Source: UBA1189 sp964570685 (GTDB lineage: Bacteria; Bacteroidota; Bacteroidia; Bacteroidales; Bacteroidaceae). Taken from it: a stretch of 64,000 nucleotides of DNA. A program made the position numbers and the translations under genes. The notes beneath the pieces were generated by a model. The model was given only the letters and a program-made list of their open reading frames with translations. It had not been told where the DNA came from and made no database searches. Each line of letters opens with the position of its first letter. Within the stretch, counting starts at the first letter, position 1. Below are positions 24,164-33,770 of the stretch, in pieces. The stretch is from the NCBI GenBank assembly GCA_964570685.1, contig CAZMZC010000004.1:1-64000 (forward strand), given 5' to 3'.

Positions 24164-25345
24164 ATGATGAAAAACGTAAAACTATTCCTTGCCCTTGTCG
24201 TGGCGGTGCTGCTGGGGGCGTGTGGCAACAAGACTGAAAATGTTGCCGATGCGACCACCTGTGAAATCAAAGGCTCCGTGAAGGATGTGCAGGATGGCAC
24301 CATTTTGATGCTTTTCTCATATAATGATGGTGGCGGAAGCATGATTGCTATGGATACGGTACAGGCTGGTGGTTTCTATTTCAAGGTATCTCCCGAAACC
24401 AACAACACGGAAAGGTTTATGATTGCAGGAGTTAGAAATCCCGATTTCTCCCCACTGGGGCTTCACTTCTGGGCTGCGGCAGGTGACTGTGTACGTATCA
24501 AAGGTGAAAATAACCTGCTATTTACATGGGAAGTCAATGCCCCGGCACCCGAGAATGCTACATTGGGTAAGTACATCAAACGGTCACGCGACTTATGGAA
24601 TCGTCGTCAGGAAATCCTGATAGAGCGCAACCAACTACCCCACAAGGTAGAACACGACCAGCTTACGTTACAGGCACAACGACTCAGCGAGGAGGAGGAC
24701 TCTCTGATGATTCTCACCGCAGCCAATGACCTGCACATCATGCAGAAGAGTAAAGTTGATGCCATCTGGCTGGAGATGTTTTGCAACAATGCCATCATGT
24801 CAAGCAAGCTCAAGGACTTTCCATATACATATATAGAGAAGCTACGTCTTCTGTACCAGAGACTTACCGAAGAGCAGCGAAATCATCGGTTTGCCAAGGA
24901 GGCCTATATCGCACTGTTCACGCGGCAACATGTAGCAAAAGGGAAAGCCATTGACGGTGAGTTGCGGGACCTTGACGGCAACAAACACACTCTTGCCGAG
25001 CTGCACGGCACGTTTGTCCTATTGGACTTTTGGGGAAAGGGGTGCGTCCCTTGCATGAAAGCCCTACCCGAATTGGGTATATTGGCAGAGATGTACAGCG
25101 GTAGGTTGAGCATAGTAAGCATAAGCACAGACACGGATGACGTGTGGCGCGAAGCCTCGAAGCAGCATCCCATGACATGGCACAACTGGAGCGACGGCAG
25201 TGGTCCGGACGGCTTGTTTGCCCATTACGGGAAAGGTGCCATCCCACTCTTCGTGCTGATATCCCCCGATGGCTATATCCTTGACACGTGGAGAGGATAT
25301 GGACAAGGAAGTCTCACAAATAGATTAAAAGGTATAATAGAATAA
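24164..25345 (+). CDS. Thioredoxin-fold lipoprotein (DUF4369/TlpA type)
   Basis: The 393-residue protein has a lipobox LLGAC (Cys20). Residues about 32-130 fit DUF4369 (IKGSVKDVQDGTILMLFSYN). A helical linker follows, and the last 140 residues form a TlpA-like thioredoxin domain with LLDFWGKGCVPCMKALPE (active site C-V-P-C) and a late cis-proline (KGAIPLFVLISPDGY). It is expected to be membrane-anchored and to act in thiol-disulfide exchange in the periplasm. It lies 18 bp upstream of a second such gene, with a nearly identical signal-peptide coding region. Confidence 0.87.
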   Translation: MMKNVKLFLALVVAVLLGACGNKTENVADATTCEIKGSVKDVQDGTILMLFSYNDGGGSMIAMDTVQAGGFYFKVSPETNNTERFMIAGVRNPDFSPLGLHFWAAAGDCVRIKGENNLLFTWEVNAPAPENATLGKYIKRSRDLWNRRQEILIERNQLPHKVEHDQLTLQAQRLSEEEDSLMILTAANDLHIMQKSKVDAIWLEMFCNNAIMSSKLKDFPYTYIEKLRLLYQRLTEEQRNHRFAKEAYIALFTRQHVAKGKAIDGELRDLDGNKHTLAELHGTFVLLDFWGKGCVPCMKALPELGILAEMYSGRLSIVSISTDTDDVWREASKQHPMTWHNWSDGSGPDGLFAHYGKGAIPLFVLISPDGYILDTWRGYGQGSLTNRLKGIIE

Positions 25346-25363
25346 AGAATACATTAAACTACA

Positions 25364-27745
25364 ATGAAGACCAAACTATTCCTTGCCCTTGCCGTGGTAG
25401 TGCTGCTGGGAGCGTGCGGAAATCCAAAGACACAAGATACCCGAGTATGGAATGAGGTAGCAATGGGCTACAACAACAATGGCAATATAATTAAGGTGAC
25501 GGGCGTGAAGCTGCTCGATGAGCACACGGAGGTAGCGCTACACATCACCTATCCGGCTGGTTATTGGATAAAGATGGCCTCGAACATCTATCTGCAAGCA
25601 GAGGGTAAGCAGTACAAGGTAAAGGCCATAGTGCCCGACTCCACGAAAGCCGTGCCCGAGTTCGATAAGGAGTTTTGGATGCCGGCAAGCGGAGAGGTGG
25701 ACTTTGTGATGACTTTCGAACCTCTGCCCGAAGGCACCGAGCAGTTCAACTTCATCGAGCCCGACGGCTGGCAGATACAGAATATACGTAATGCCCACTC
25801 CCTTCCCCAAGGTATCACCAATACCTATTGGCTCAATGCGAAGACGGGTGACTGGCTCCTCGGCTTCACAGAGAAGCACGTGATATACGATAATGCCGTA
25901 TGGGATATCGTGGCGCAGACGGAGCGTGATGGCAGCTATGCACTTACCATAAGCAGGGATGCCGAGACTATGGATGTCGCTGTCAGTCCAATGCAAGAGG
26001 GTTCACGCCGTATTGCCATAGGCAAGAGCGAGCGCATAAAGTGCCTGCCCATTACCACCAACACCTTGCCCGACTATCCCAAGAAAGACCGTCGCCAAGG
26101 CTTCAAGGACAACGGCTATCGCATGGGCGACAGCGTGACTATCGTGGGATGGCTCAAGGATATGCGAAAATCCGAATGGAGGAGAGGCGGAGCATCGTTC
26201 AGCGCAGACGTTCAGAATATTATAGCAAACGAGCAGCAAGGCTTCTCTGCCCCAATGGATAGCCTCGGACGCTTTACATTGAAAATCCCCTTACTGAATA
26301 GTTCTCAAGCCTTCTTGGATTGGGGCAGAAACAATATCAGCACAGTGCTCGAGCCCGGTGAGACCTACTTCTACCTCTGCGACTACACCACAGGTCAGCG
26401 ACTCTTTATGGGTACTGATGCACGCTTGCAAAATGAGCTGTTGTCCTATCCACACGAGTGGGCTAACGCACGTATGGAGAAACGTGGAGGAGAAGAAAAG
26501 GCGGCGATGGAGTTTTGGGAACTCACCAATCATGAGCGAGAGGGACACATGAAGAAGTTGCAGGAGGTGGTGAACCACCATCCTAACCTTTCGCAGCGAT
26601 ATATCGATTATCTTACTGGCTATTACCTCACAGGACAAGGAGAGTCGATGATGCAGGCACGTTTCTCCATGAAAGGCCGGAAGCTGCCCCAGGCCTATAT
26701 GGAATATGTAGGCGAGGAACTTTGGAAGAATGTGGTGAGCCCCTATACACTTTACCGTGACTTCACCATCTTCAAACGTGACTACATGGATCAATTGGAA
26801 AGCGAGCGAAAACCAGAGACGTGGCTCGCTGTGGCAATGAGATTGGCCAAAAGCGGTGAGATATCTCTGACGGATGAGGAATGGAAAGCGCTGGATACCT
26901 ACGAGACGAATTTCAACAAACTGGAAGCCGACCTCTTGAATGTAGAAACACATGAGGAGCAACAAGCATTGTTAGATGCTTTCAATGCCAATGCCGAAGT
27001 CAAGGTTATAGAAGCGGTTTATGAGCGCTATAGTGACCGCATAGGGAAGGAAGGTGTATTCACTAGCCTCCGTGAGTCATTGGCAGCAATTGATTCCGCC
27101 AGTTGCGACCGCAACTTGCGCGATCTACATCTTGCATCCATATTGTACGCAAGAATAGACAACTATCGCAAGCCTCTTGACCCCGATGTAATAGCGTGGA
27201 TGGAGCAAGAAGTACAACTCCCCTCTGCCAAAGCCGCAGTGATGGAACTCAACGACAAGTACCTTGCTGTGCAGCGTCGCGACTTTGCCAATGCCAGCAG
27301 TCTGAAATCCTCAGACGATGTCAAGGGTATGAGCGATGGCGAGAAGATCTTGCGCAAGCTCATCGAACCCTACAAGGGCAAGCTCATCCTGCTCGATGTC
27401 TGGGGCACATGGTGCGCTCCTTGCAAGGCAGCCTTGAAGAATAGCCAGGAGGAGTACGCCCACCTGAAGGACTACGACATCGTATACCTCTACCTCGCCA
27501 ACCGCTCCGATGAGGAGTCGTGGAAGAACGTCATCAAGGAATACAACGTGACGGGCGACAACGTAGTACACTACAACCTCCCTGCCGAGCAGCAGACTGC
27601 CATCGAGCACTACCTTGGCGTGAACAGCTTCCCCACCTACAAACTCATCGACCGCGACGGCAACATCCTCGGCGTGAATGCCGACCCTCGCGACCTCAAT
27701 GCCCTGGAAAGCTTACTGAAGACGATGAATGGGACGAAGAATTAA
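25364..27745 (+). CDS. Large thioredoxin-fold lipoprotein
   Basis: The 793-residue protein has a lipobox LLGAC (Cys18). The N-terminal 250 residues are beta-rich. About 250-370 resembles a DUF4369-like domain and about 370-640 is helical. The last 130 residues are a thioredoxin domain with LLDVWGTWCAPCKAALKN (active site C-A-P-C) and NSFPTYKLIDRDGNILG. It is probably co-transcribed with the smaller lipoprotein 18 bp upstream. The middle part has no recognised domain. Confidence 0.85.
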   Translation: MKTKLFLALAVVVLLGACGNPKTQDTRVWNEVAMGYNNNGNIIKVTGVKLLDEHTEVALHITYPAGYWIKMASNIYLQAEGKQYKVKAIVPDSTKAVPEFDKEFWMPASGEVDFVMTFEPLPEGTEQFNFIEPDGWQIQNIRNAHSLPQGITNTYWLNAKTGDWLLGFTEKHVIYDNAVWDIVAQTERDGSYALTISRDAETMDVAVSPMQEGSRRIAIGKSERIKCLPITTNTLPDYPKKDRRQGFKDNGYRMGDSVTIVGWLKDMRKSEWRRGGASFSADVQNIIANEQQGFSAPMDSLGRFTLKIPLLNSSQAFLDWGRNNISTVLEPGETYFYLCDYTTGQRLFMGTDARLQNELLSYPHEWANARMEKRGGEEKAAMEFWELTNHEREGHMKKLQEVVNHHPNLSQRYIDYLTGYYLTGQGESMMQARFSMKGRKLPQAYMEYVGEELWKNVVSPYTLYRDFTIFKRDYMDQLESERKPETWLAVAMRLAKSGEISLTDEEWKALDTYETNFNKLEADLLNVETHEEQQALLDAFNANAEVKVIEAVYERYSDRIGKEGVFTSLRESLAAIDSASCDRNLRDLHLASILYARIDNYRKPLDPDVIAWMEQEVQLPSAKAAVMELNDKYLAVQRRDFANASSLKSSDDVKGMSDGEKILRKLIEPYKGKLILLDVWGTWCAPCKAALKNSQEEYAHLKDYDIVYLYLANRSDEESWKNVIKEYNVTGDNVVHYNLPAEQQTAIEHYLGVNSFPTYKLIDRDGNILGVNADPRDLNALESLLKTMNGTKN

Positions 27746-27838
27746 TTCGACCTGTACGATTGAAAAGCTTCTTTAACTATTTCACTGCAACGTATGCCTT
27801 TTCTCCTAACATTGCGTACATCGTTATGATTTTATCAC

Positions 27839-27846
27839 TAATTTTG
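27839..27846 (+). promoter_or_regulatory. -7 box of the rhuM-like gene
   Basis: TAATTTTG is followed 24 bp later by the ATG at 27871. This argues for that ATG over the TTG at 27859, which would lie at the very start of the transcript. The -33 box is not clear. Confidence 0.5.
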
Positions 27847-27870
27847 CATCTACTATAATTGATTGGCAGC

Positions 27871-28866
27871 ATGCAAGAGAACAAAGTCATCATATACACG
27901 GCCAATGACGGCACGACCAAGATTGACGTAAAGCTTGAAGAGGAGACGCTGTGGCTCACACAGGCTCAGATGTGCGAACTGTACCAAACGAGCAAGTCGA
28001 ATGTCAGCGAGCATATCAAGCATATCTTCGAGGAGGGGGAACTTGATAAGGATTCAGTTGTTCGGAATTTCCGAACAACTGCCGCAGACGGCAAAGAATA
28101 CATGGTTTCTCACTACAATCTGGATATGATCATCGCCCTTGGCTATCGTGTTCGTTCCATTATTGCCACAAGATTCCGCCAATGGGCCACCGAGCGGTTG
28201 AAAGAGTATATCGTAAAAGGATTCACGCTTGATGACGAGCGGTTGAAGAAACTGGGCGGTGGCAGTTATTGGAAGGAACTGCTGGAGCGCATCAGAGATA
28301 TCCGTGCTACCGAGAAGGTGCTCTACCGTCAAATACTCGAGATATATGCTACAAGTATAGATTATGACCCACGGGCACAAGTGTCGCAAGAGTTCTTCCA
28401 GAAAGTACAGAATAAGATACACTACGCCATTCATGGCCATACAGCAGCCGAACTGATTGTAGAGCGTGCCGATGCAGAGAAGGATTTTATGGGACTGCTG
28501 ACATTCAAGGGAAACCACCCTACGCTGCTTGAAGCCAAGACGGCAAAGAACTACTTGAACGAAAAGGAACTCCGCGCGATGGGGCAGCTCGTATCGGGAT
28601 ACTTGGACTTCGCTGAGCGTCAAGCCGAGCGTGAGCAGGTGATGACGATGAACGACTGGGCTGCCTATTTGGATAGGATTCTGACCATGACTGGTGAACA
28701 ATTGTTGCAAGGTTCGGGTAAAGTCTCTCACGAAGAAGCTATGGAGCACGCCACTACGGAGTATCGCAAATACAAGCAACGTACCATCAGTGATGTGGAG
28801 CGTGACTATCTGTTCTCCATTAAAACGATTGAGAATCTGAGCAAGAATAGGGACAGCAATTCATGA
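27871..28866 (+). CDS. RhuM-family protein
   Basis: The 331-residue protein starts MQENKVIIYTANDGTTKIDV and carries the family's conserved N-terminal half: ETLWLTQAQMCELYQTSKSN, then VVRNFRTTAADGKEYMVSHY and NLDMIIALGYRVRSIIATRF. It was named for a Salmonella pathogenicity-island gene. The family is widespread on accessory DNA and its molecular role is unknown. The N-terminal part has HTH-like character. The coding sequence contains a perfect 27-bp palindrome at 28055-28081. It ends the accessory-looking stretch before lepB. Confidence 0.85.
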   Translation: MQENKVIIYTANDGTTKIDVKLEEETLWLTQAQMCELYQTSKSNVSEHIKHIFEEGELDKDSVVRNFRTTAADGKEYMVSHYNLDMIIALGYRVRSIIATRFRQWATERLKEYIVKGFTLDDERLKKLGGGSYWKELLERIRDIRATEKVLYRQILEIYATSIDYDPRAQVSQEFFQKVQNKIHYAIHGHTAAELIVERADAEKDFMGLLTFKGNHPTLLEAKTAKNYLNEKELRAMGQLVSGYLDFAERQAEREQVMTMNDWAAYLDRILTMTGEQLLQGSGKVSHEEAMEHATTEYRKYKQRTISDVERDYLFSIKTIENLSKNRDSNS

Positions 28867-28955
28867 AGATCGGCGGAGATATCCGAGTAACGATTTTTAT
28901 TCACCTCTCCCTATTGGCGAAAGTTCATAAATCGGTTGGCAATAGGGAGATAGAA

Positions 28956-28981
28956 AATGGCGGACCAAAATCCGCCATTTC
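28956..28981. terminator. Bidirectional terminator between rhuM-like gene and lepB
   Basis: AAATGGCGGA (28956-28965) pairs perfectly with TCCGCCATTT (28972-28981) around a 6-nt loop. It lies right after the lepB stop (minus strand) and downstream of the rhuM-like gene (plus strand). T-rich sequence on both sides fits use from either direction. Confidence 0.8.
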
Positions 28982-28984
28982 ATT

Positions 28985-30433
28985 TTATTTGTAATTCTCC
29001 ACCATACGGAACATGCGGTTCCAGCGGATCTTGCCGTCGAGCCAGCCGCGGTCCTTGTCGAGCGAGAGCCAGATGAGGATGGGCTTGCCCACGATGTGGT
29101 CTTCGGGTACGAAGCCCCAGAAGCGTGAGTCGAGGCTGTTGTGGCGGTTGTCGCCCTGCATCCAATAGTAGTCCATGGTGAAGGTATACTCCTTGGCCTC
29201 CTTGCCGTTGATGTATATCTTGCCGTCGCGTACCTGCAGGTCGTTGCCCTCATATACGGCGATGGGGCGCTCGTAGAAGGGGAGGTTGTCGAGCGTGAGG
29301 GCGATGGTTTCGCCACGCTTGGGTATCCACAGCGGACCGTAGTTGTCGATGCTCCAGCCCGTATGCTTGTTCACCGGGTAGAGTCCGTTGCCATGCTCCT
29401 CCACTACGGGAGTTATCTGAGTCACGATATCGGTGCGCTGGGAGAGTGTCTCGTAGGCCTTCTGTGTCAAAGGCAGGTAGTAATAGGTGCCGTTGGCATT
29501 GTGGTTGGCAAGGTCCTCCTTGCTGATGCCCAGCTCGCGACGCAGCTTCTCGCCGATGGGCTTCTTCGTAGTGACGTAGTAGCTGTACTGCACATTGTCG
29601 GGTTCCTTGTTGGGCACGCCATCGAGGTAGATGACCTTGTCCTTGATTTCGAGTGTCTGTCCGGGCATACCTACGCAGCGCTTCACATAGTTCTCGCGGC
29701 GGTCTACGGGGCGCCAGTCTACCTTGCCGAACACTTCGGGGTGGCTGGCAATATACTTGCGTCCCTTGGCGAGGAACTGCTCGTATGCCTTGCGCTCATC
29801 GGCAGCCGTGAGGCTGTCCACAAGAGGGTACTGCCCCTTGTTGAGCTCTACGCTGATGTCGCTCACCATCTTGTAGAAGTCGTTGGCGGCAAACTGAGGA
29901 TTGCTCACGATGGTGTCGCCCGTGGGGTAGTTGAACACGACGATGTCGTTCAGCTCCACATTACCCAGTCCCTTGACACGCTCGTAGGGCCACTGCGGCC
30001 ACTCGATGTAGCTCTTGCCACCGGTCACAGGCATGGTGTGCTGCGTGAGGGGCATGGTGAGCGGTGTGTTGGGCTTGCGCGGACCGTACGACACCTTGCT
30101 CACGAAGAGGTAGTCGCCCACGAGCAACGACTTCTCCAACGAAGAGGTGGGGATGGTGTAGTTCTGGAAGAAGTAGATGTGCACGAAGTACACCGCTACG
30201 AGGGCAAACACGATGGCGTCGACCCAGCTCATCACGCTACGCACGGCAGCGCTCTTGGCCGTCTTCCACCATGTCCAGGGGATGAACTTGGTGATGTAGG
30301 CATCGAAGAGGAAGGGCACCACGATGAGTCCCCACCAGCTCTTGATCCACACGAGGAACAGGAGGTACAGTGCAAGCACTATGGCAAACTTTATCCACTG
30401 CTTGGCAGTGGGCTTGGTTTTCTTGTTTTTCAT
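28985..30433 (-). CDS. lepB: Signal peptidase I
   Basis: The 482-residue protein has two N-terminal membrane segments (about 13-45, 70-90). The catalytic Ser lies in IPTSSLEKSLLVGDYLFVSK (S98) and the general-base Lys in YVKRCVGMPGQTLEIKD. GDNRHNSLDSRFWGFVPEDH is the conserved box E. It cleaves signal peptides on the outer face of the inner membrane. The long insertion between the catalytic boxes, giving about 480 residues rather than 250-320, is usual in Bacteroidales. It has its own -7 box (TATCTTTG, 30457-30464, minus). The many Sec-exported proteins in the window would be its substrates. Confidence 0.95.
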   Translation of the reverse strand: MKNKKTKPTAKQWIKFAIVLALYLLFLVWIKSWWGLIVVPFLFDAYITKFIPWTWWKTAKSAAVRSVMSWVDAIVFALVAVYFVHIYFFQNYTIPTSSLEKSLLVGDYLFVSKVSYGPRKPNTPLTMPLTQHTMPVTGGKSYIEWPQWPYERVKGLGNVELNDIVVFNYPTGDTIVSNPQFAANDFYKMVSDISVELNKGQYPLVDSLTAADERKAYEQFLAKGRKYIASHPEVFGKVDWRPVDRRENYVKRCVGMPGQTLEIKDKVIYLDGVPNKEPDNVQYSYYVTTKKPIGEKLRRELGISKEDLANHNANGTYYYLPLTQKAYETLSQRTDIVTQITPVVEEHGNGLYPVNKHTGWSIDNYGPLWIPKRGETIALTLDNLPFYERPIAVYEGNDLQVRDGKIYINGKEAKEYTFTMDYYWMQGDNRHNSLDSRFWGFVPEDHIVGKPILIWLSLDKDRGWLDGKIRWNRMFRMVENYK

Positions 30434-30456
30434 ATTATGATAATTACATTTAAATG

Positions 30457-30464
30457 CAAAGATA
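30457..30464 (-). promoter_or_regulatory. -7 box of lepB
   Basis: TATCTTTG on the minus strand, 24 bp before the lepB start. No clear TTTG lies at -33. Confidence 0.5.
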
Positions 30465-30572
30465 CTGTTTATTTTGCTCTACACCGCTGTTTTTCGTTAT
30501 TTTTTAACAACAAAAAGGGAATGCCATCTTCTCAGTGGATTAAATGGGTGCTGCGTAAACGATTATAAAAGC

Positions 30573-30610
30573 AAATGGCAGCGCACCTCACGGTGAACTG
30601 CCACTTTTCA
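30573..30610 (-). terminator. Probable terminator of the acyl-CoA synthetase gene
   Basis: Reading minus, GTGGCAG pairs with CTGCCAT across a loop that contains a smaller CACC/GGTG stem, and a T-rich stretch follows. It lies about 100 bp after the stop at 30705. Confidence 0.5.
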
Positions 30611-30704
30611 AAAAAGGTTTAGGTTGCAAACAATAATAATCAACAAGCGATTTTCTTTTTGTATTGTTAAGATTTGGTATGTTTCTGGAAAAGAGTTTCT
30701 CTTT

Positions 30705-32354
30705 TTATTTCTGTTGTCGTATCTCGAAATGCTTGATTTTTCCGCTGATGGTTTTGGGCAGCTCGGTCACGAACTCTACCACACGTGGATATTTATAGGG
30801 GGCGGTGGCCTCCTTCACGTAGGCTTGTATGTCTTTGATGAGTTGCTCGTTGGCGCGGTCACGATACTCTTCAGTGAGCACGATAGTGGCTTTCACTACC
30901 TGTCCACGTATCTCGTCGGGGACACCTGTGATGGCGCACTCAAGCACAGCTGGGTGCTTCATGAGGGCACTCTCGACCTCGAAGGGACCGATGCGGTAAC
31001 CTGATGACTTGATGACATCATCGGTGCGTCCTACAAACCAGAAGTAACCGTCGGCATCGCGACGGGCTATGTCGCCCGTATGATACCAGCCATTATAGTT
31101 GGCTGAGGATGTGAGCTGTTCGTCGCGATAGTATTCTTTGAAGAGACCCAAGGGCTTGCCATGGGCGGTGCGTATCACAATCTCGCCTTCCTCGTCGGAG
31201 CCGAGGATGTTGCCTGTGCCATCCATAATCTCTACATGGAATTGGGGGCCGCGCACCCCCATTGATCCTGGCCTGGGATTGCACCAAGGATAGGTACCTA
31301 CGGATAGGGTAGTCTCGGTCTGCCCATAGCCTTCCATAAGGCGGATGCCTGTAAGGCGGTACCATTCGTCGAATACGCTTGGGTTGAGGGCTTCACCTGC
31401 TACGGTACAGTAGCGCAGACTGCTGATGTCATAGCTGGCTACATCTTCTTTAATAAGGAAACGGAACACGGTGGGAGGAGCACAGAACGAGGTTATGCGG
31501 TGCTTCTCGATGGTGCGCAGAATGTCTGCCGGTGGAAAGCGGCCCTCATAGTCATATACAAAGACTGTGGCACCTGCTATCCATTGGCCGTAGAGTTTTC
31601 CCCAAGCGGCTTTGCCCCATCCGGTGTCGCTTAAGGTGAGGTGTAGCGAGTCTTCGCTAAGGTTGTGCCAATAGCTGCCTGTGATGATATGGCCTAGCGG
31701 GTAGGTGAAATCGTGGCATACCATCTTGGGCTCGCCAGTAGTACCCGAGGTGAAATACATGAGCATCGTATCGGTGTAGTCGTTTTTCGTGGGTCTCACA
31801 AAGGGCGCAGCGGTCGCTATCCCTTGGTGGAAATCACTCCATCCCTCGGGGATGATTTTGCCGATGGAAACGAGGTTTTTTAGCGTTGGGCAGTTCGGAT
31901 AGGCTGCTTCGACATTGCGTATGATATCCTCGTCGCCGCAGGCCACGATGGTGTGGATGTCGGCTGCATTGCACCGATACTCGATATCGTGCTTGCGCAA
32001 CAGATGTGTGGCGGGCACTACAATGGCACCTAACTTGTGCAAGGCAAGTATACTGAACCACCACTCGTAACGACGCTTCAGGATGAGCATCACTACATCT
32101 CCTTTGCCAATGCCTATGCTCTGGAAGTAGGAGGCGGTGCGATCGGAATAGGTCTTCAGGTCGTGGAATGAGAAGGTACGCTCTTCTCCGTCTTCATTGG
32201 TCCACAGCATAGCACGCTTGGTCGGAGCTTTCTCGGCCCACGCATCGATGATGTCGTAGGCAAAATTGAAGTGCTCGGGTACGCGCACCTCATAGTTTTG
32301 CATAAAGTCTTCGTAAGACTCAAAACTGGTTTGTTTCAGAAATTGTTCCAACAT
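30705..32354 (-). CDS. AMP-dependent acyl-CoA synthetase
   Basis: The start at 32354 (MLEQFLKQTSFESYEDFMQN) was chosen because the -7 box TATCTTTG (32384-32391) lies 30 bp upstream; a longer reading begins upstream of the promoter. The 549-residue protein has the AMP-binding motif YFTSGTTGEPKM, the GYGQTETT motif, the hinge DGYFWFVGRTDDVIKSSGYR and the C-terminal catalytic Lys in PKTISGKIKHFEIR. It activates a carboxylic acid through an acyl-AMP to the acyl-CoA. It is closest in character to medium-chain/acetyl synthetases; the acid cannot be told from sequence alone. Confidence 0.85.
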   Translation of the reverse strand: MLEQFLKQTSFESYEDFMQNYEVRVPEHFNFAYDIIDAWAEKAPTKRAMLWTNEDGEERTFSFHDLKTYSDRTASYFQSIGIGKGDVVMLILKRRYEWWFSILALHKLGAIVVPATHLLRKHDIEYRCNAADIHTIVACGDEDIIRNVEAAYPNCPTLKNLVSIGKIIPEGWSDFHQGIATAAPFVRPTKNDYTDTMLMYFTSGTTGEPKMVCHDFTYPLGHIITGSYWHNLSEDSLHLTLSDTGWGKAAWGKLYGQWIAGATVFVYDYEGRFPPADILRTIEKHRITSFCAPPTVFRFLIKEDVASYDISSLRYCTVAGEALNPSVFDEWYRLTGIRLMEGYGQTETTLSVGTYPWCNPRPGSMGVRGPQFHVEIMDGTGNILGSDEEGEIVIRTAHGKPLGLFKEYYRDEQLTSSANYNGWYHTGDIARRDADGYFWFVGRTDDVIKSSGYRIGPFEVESALMKHPAVLECAITGVPDEIRGQVVKATIVLTEEYRDRANEQLIKDIQAYVKEATAPYKYPRVVEFVTELPKTISGKIKHFEIRQQK

Positions 32355-32383
32355 ACGGTTCTTTGCTTTCAAAATTGACGTTG

Positions 32384-32391
32384 CAAAGATA
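32384..32391 (-). promoter_or_regulatory. -7 box of the acyl-CoA synthetase gene
   Basis: TATCTTTG on the minus strand 30 bp upstream of the chosen start. A -33 TTTG is not evident. Confidence 0.5.
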
Positions 32392-32526
32392 AAGTGTGTG
32401 TTGAGAACCTGTTTTTCTTTTGCCCTCAATCTCTTTGTGATTGCCCACAAAAGATGCTCCATTCATCAAGGGATGTAGGGGCGAATGGCGCAAAGCGCTG
32501 TGAACGTTATGGTTGTGGATGGTGCT

Positions 32527-33429
32527 CTACTCGGCCTTCTCGTCGTTGGGGCGTGCGAGTATGTGTTGTATATTCGACGAATAAGACTTGGATACGGGTA
32601 TTTGTTTGATGCCGTCGTGAGTGAGTCTGATGTACATACCATCGCGGTCGTTGCGGAAGATACGTATCTTATTCTTGTTGACGATATATCCACGATGGCA
32701 GCGGATGAGGTAGTCGCCGAATTTGTTTTCGATGGCCTTGGTGGTGCTGCGCAGCATATAATTGCATAGCTTGCCATCGGCTTCGTAATATATCTTCACG
32801 TAGTTGTCCTGCGACTCTACGTAGTAAAGGCTGTCGATGTTGATGCTCATCTTGAGACGCCCGGTGCTGTCGACGAGGTGGATGAGTTTGGGGTCGGTCT
32901 TGTCGGTCTTGTCGTTCACCATATTCATGCCTATACGGTCGAGCAGGAGGCGCTGGTAGCGCGTGGTAGCATAGAGCACGCAGATGACGTAAGGCACAAT
33001 GATGATGAAGGCCAGCACCATTACCGCACGCTTGAGAATCTGTAGGAAGAGGTTCGGGTCGTCGATGACAAAAAGTTCGGTGAAAACGGTATAAATGAAG
33101 GCTTCCATTATCACTTCGGCGCCTACCCATAGCATCAGTTGGCCATTGGTAATTGGGTGGCGGCGGTGTACTTGGTGCAGCACTACTTTACTTAATATAA
33201 GGAAGGCGATGGCTACGAGGTAGAAGGCCACGGAAGCCATCACCATGCGGAATCCGCTGGTTACCTCTCCTGACTCCTGCTCTTGGGTCATCAGGGTGAG
33301 CCATGAAGTGGAGGAGTAGGGGCCGTATATTACCATGAAAAGGATGGAAAAGAGCACGATGAATATGACCGAGCCCGTCAGAGTACGGCTTTCAAGCAGG
33401 TATCTTGGTGCTTTCTTTCTTAAATCCAT
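32527..33429 (-). CDS. Membrane-anchored LytTR transcription regulator
   Basis: The 300-residue protein has four membrane segments (about 18-38, 63-83, 95-112, 130-155), then a C-terminal LytTR DNA-binding domain (about 190-290). The pattern is SLYYVESQDNYVKIYYE, the conserved RCHRGYIVNKNKI and a final ISKSYS-like PVSKSYSSNIQ. There is no receiver domain, so the signal is probably sensed by the membrane part. Two -7 boxes (33471-33478 and 33550-33557) with a hairpin between them precede the gene. Its target genes cannot be told from here. Confidence 0.85.
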   Translation of the reverse strand: MDLRKKAPRYLLESRTLTGSVIFIVLFSILFMVIYGPYSSTSWLTLMTQEQESGEVTSGFRMVMASVAFYLVAIAFLILSKVVLHQVHRRHPITNGQLMLWVGAEVIMEAFIYTVFTELFVIDDPNLFLQILKRAVMVLAFIIIVPYVICVLYATTRYQRLLLDRIGMNMVNDKTDKTDPKLIHLVDSTGRLKMSINIDSLYYVESQDNYVKIYYEADGKLCNYMLRSTTKAIENKFGDYLIRCHRGYIVNKNKIRIFRNDRDGMYIRLTHDGIKQIPVSKSYSSNIQHILARPNDEKAE

Positions 33430-33470
33430 AGTATGTTCTTTTTGTCAGGTGTTTTGCTTTTCTTATGGTG

Positions 33471-33582
33471 CAAAGATATGATAAGCGAGCGAGACACAAA
33501 GCGGCTTTGGTGGCTCACTGCGAGCGTGAGTATCTTCACAAATTCTCTGCAAAGATACGAAAAAGGAGTGAATAAATACAAA
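33471..33582 (-). promoter_or_regulatory. Double promoter with family hairpin in front of the LytTR gene
   Basis: On the minus strand the outer promoter is TTTG (33579-33582), 21 bp, TATCTTTG (33550-33557). The inner one is TTTG (33497-33500), 18 bp, TATCTTTG (33471-33478). Between them lies a hairpin with arms CAAAGC/GCTTTG (33497-33509) followed by CTCGCTCGCTTATCA, the layout of the promoter-hairpin family (2211, 15212, 49774). The inner -33 box is formed by the hairpin arm itself. Confidence 0.6.
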
Positions 33583-33683
33583 CTTTCGCCGTTTTTCACC
33601 CCATATACGTTTTTCACCCCTTTACCCCTCAATTCGCACATTTTGTCCCTATAGGGGTTTCCTCCTGCCACATCGAAGCCCTT

Positions 33684-33718
33684 TTTGTTGAGTGGGTGGA
33701 GCGTATTGAGTACCTTTG
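33684..33718 (+). promoter_or_regulatory. Promoter of the fabH-fabF-fabZ cluster
   Basis: TACCTTTG (33711-33718) with TTTGTTG at 33684-33690 upstream. Transcription would start near 33725, which excludes the upstream ATG at 33696 and supports 33771 as the fabH start. Confidence 0.6.
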
Positions 33719-33770
33719 CACCGTTGATTTTTATTGTAATGTTGTAAGGATTCCCCTAAAAGAAGAAACT

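Noticed and set aside
22648..28866. A complete defence island
   Set aside because: The DUF234 ATPase and RhuM genes are accessory-type, but they are separated by lipoprotein genes, and no nuclease/modification pair or known defence system is present.
29141..30568. 475-codon plus-strand frame opposite lepB
   Set aside because: lepB has clear catalytic motifs; the opposite frame is open because of GC-rich codons and shows no recognisable domain.
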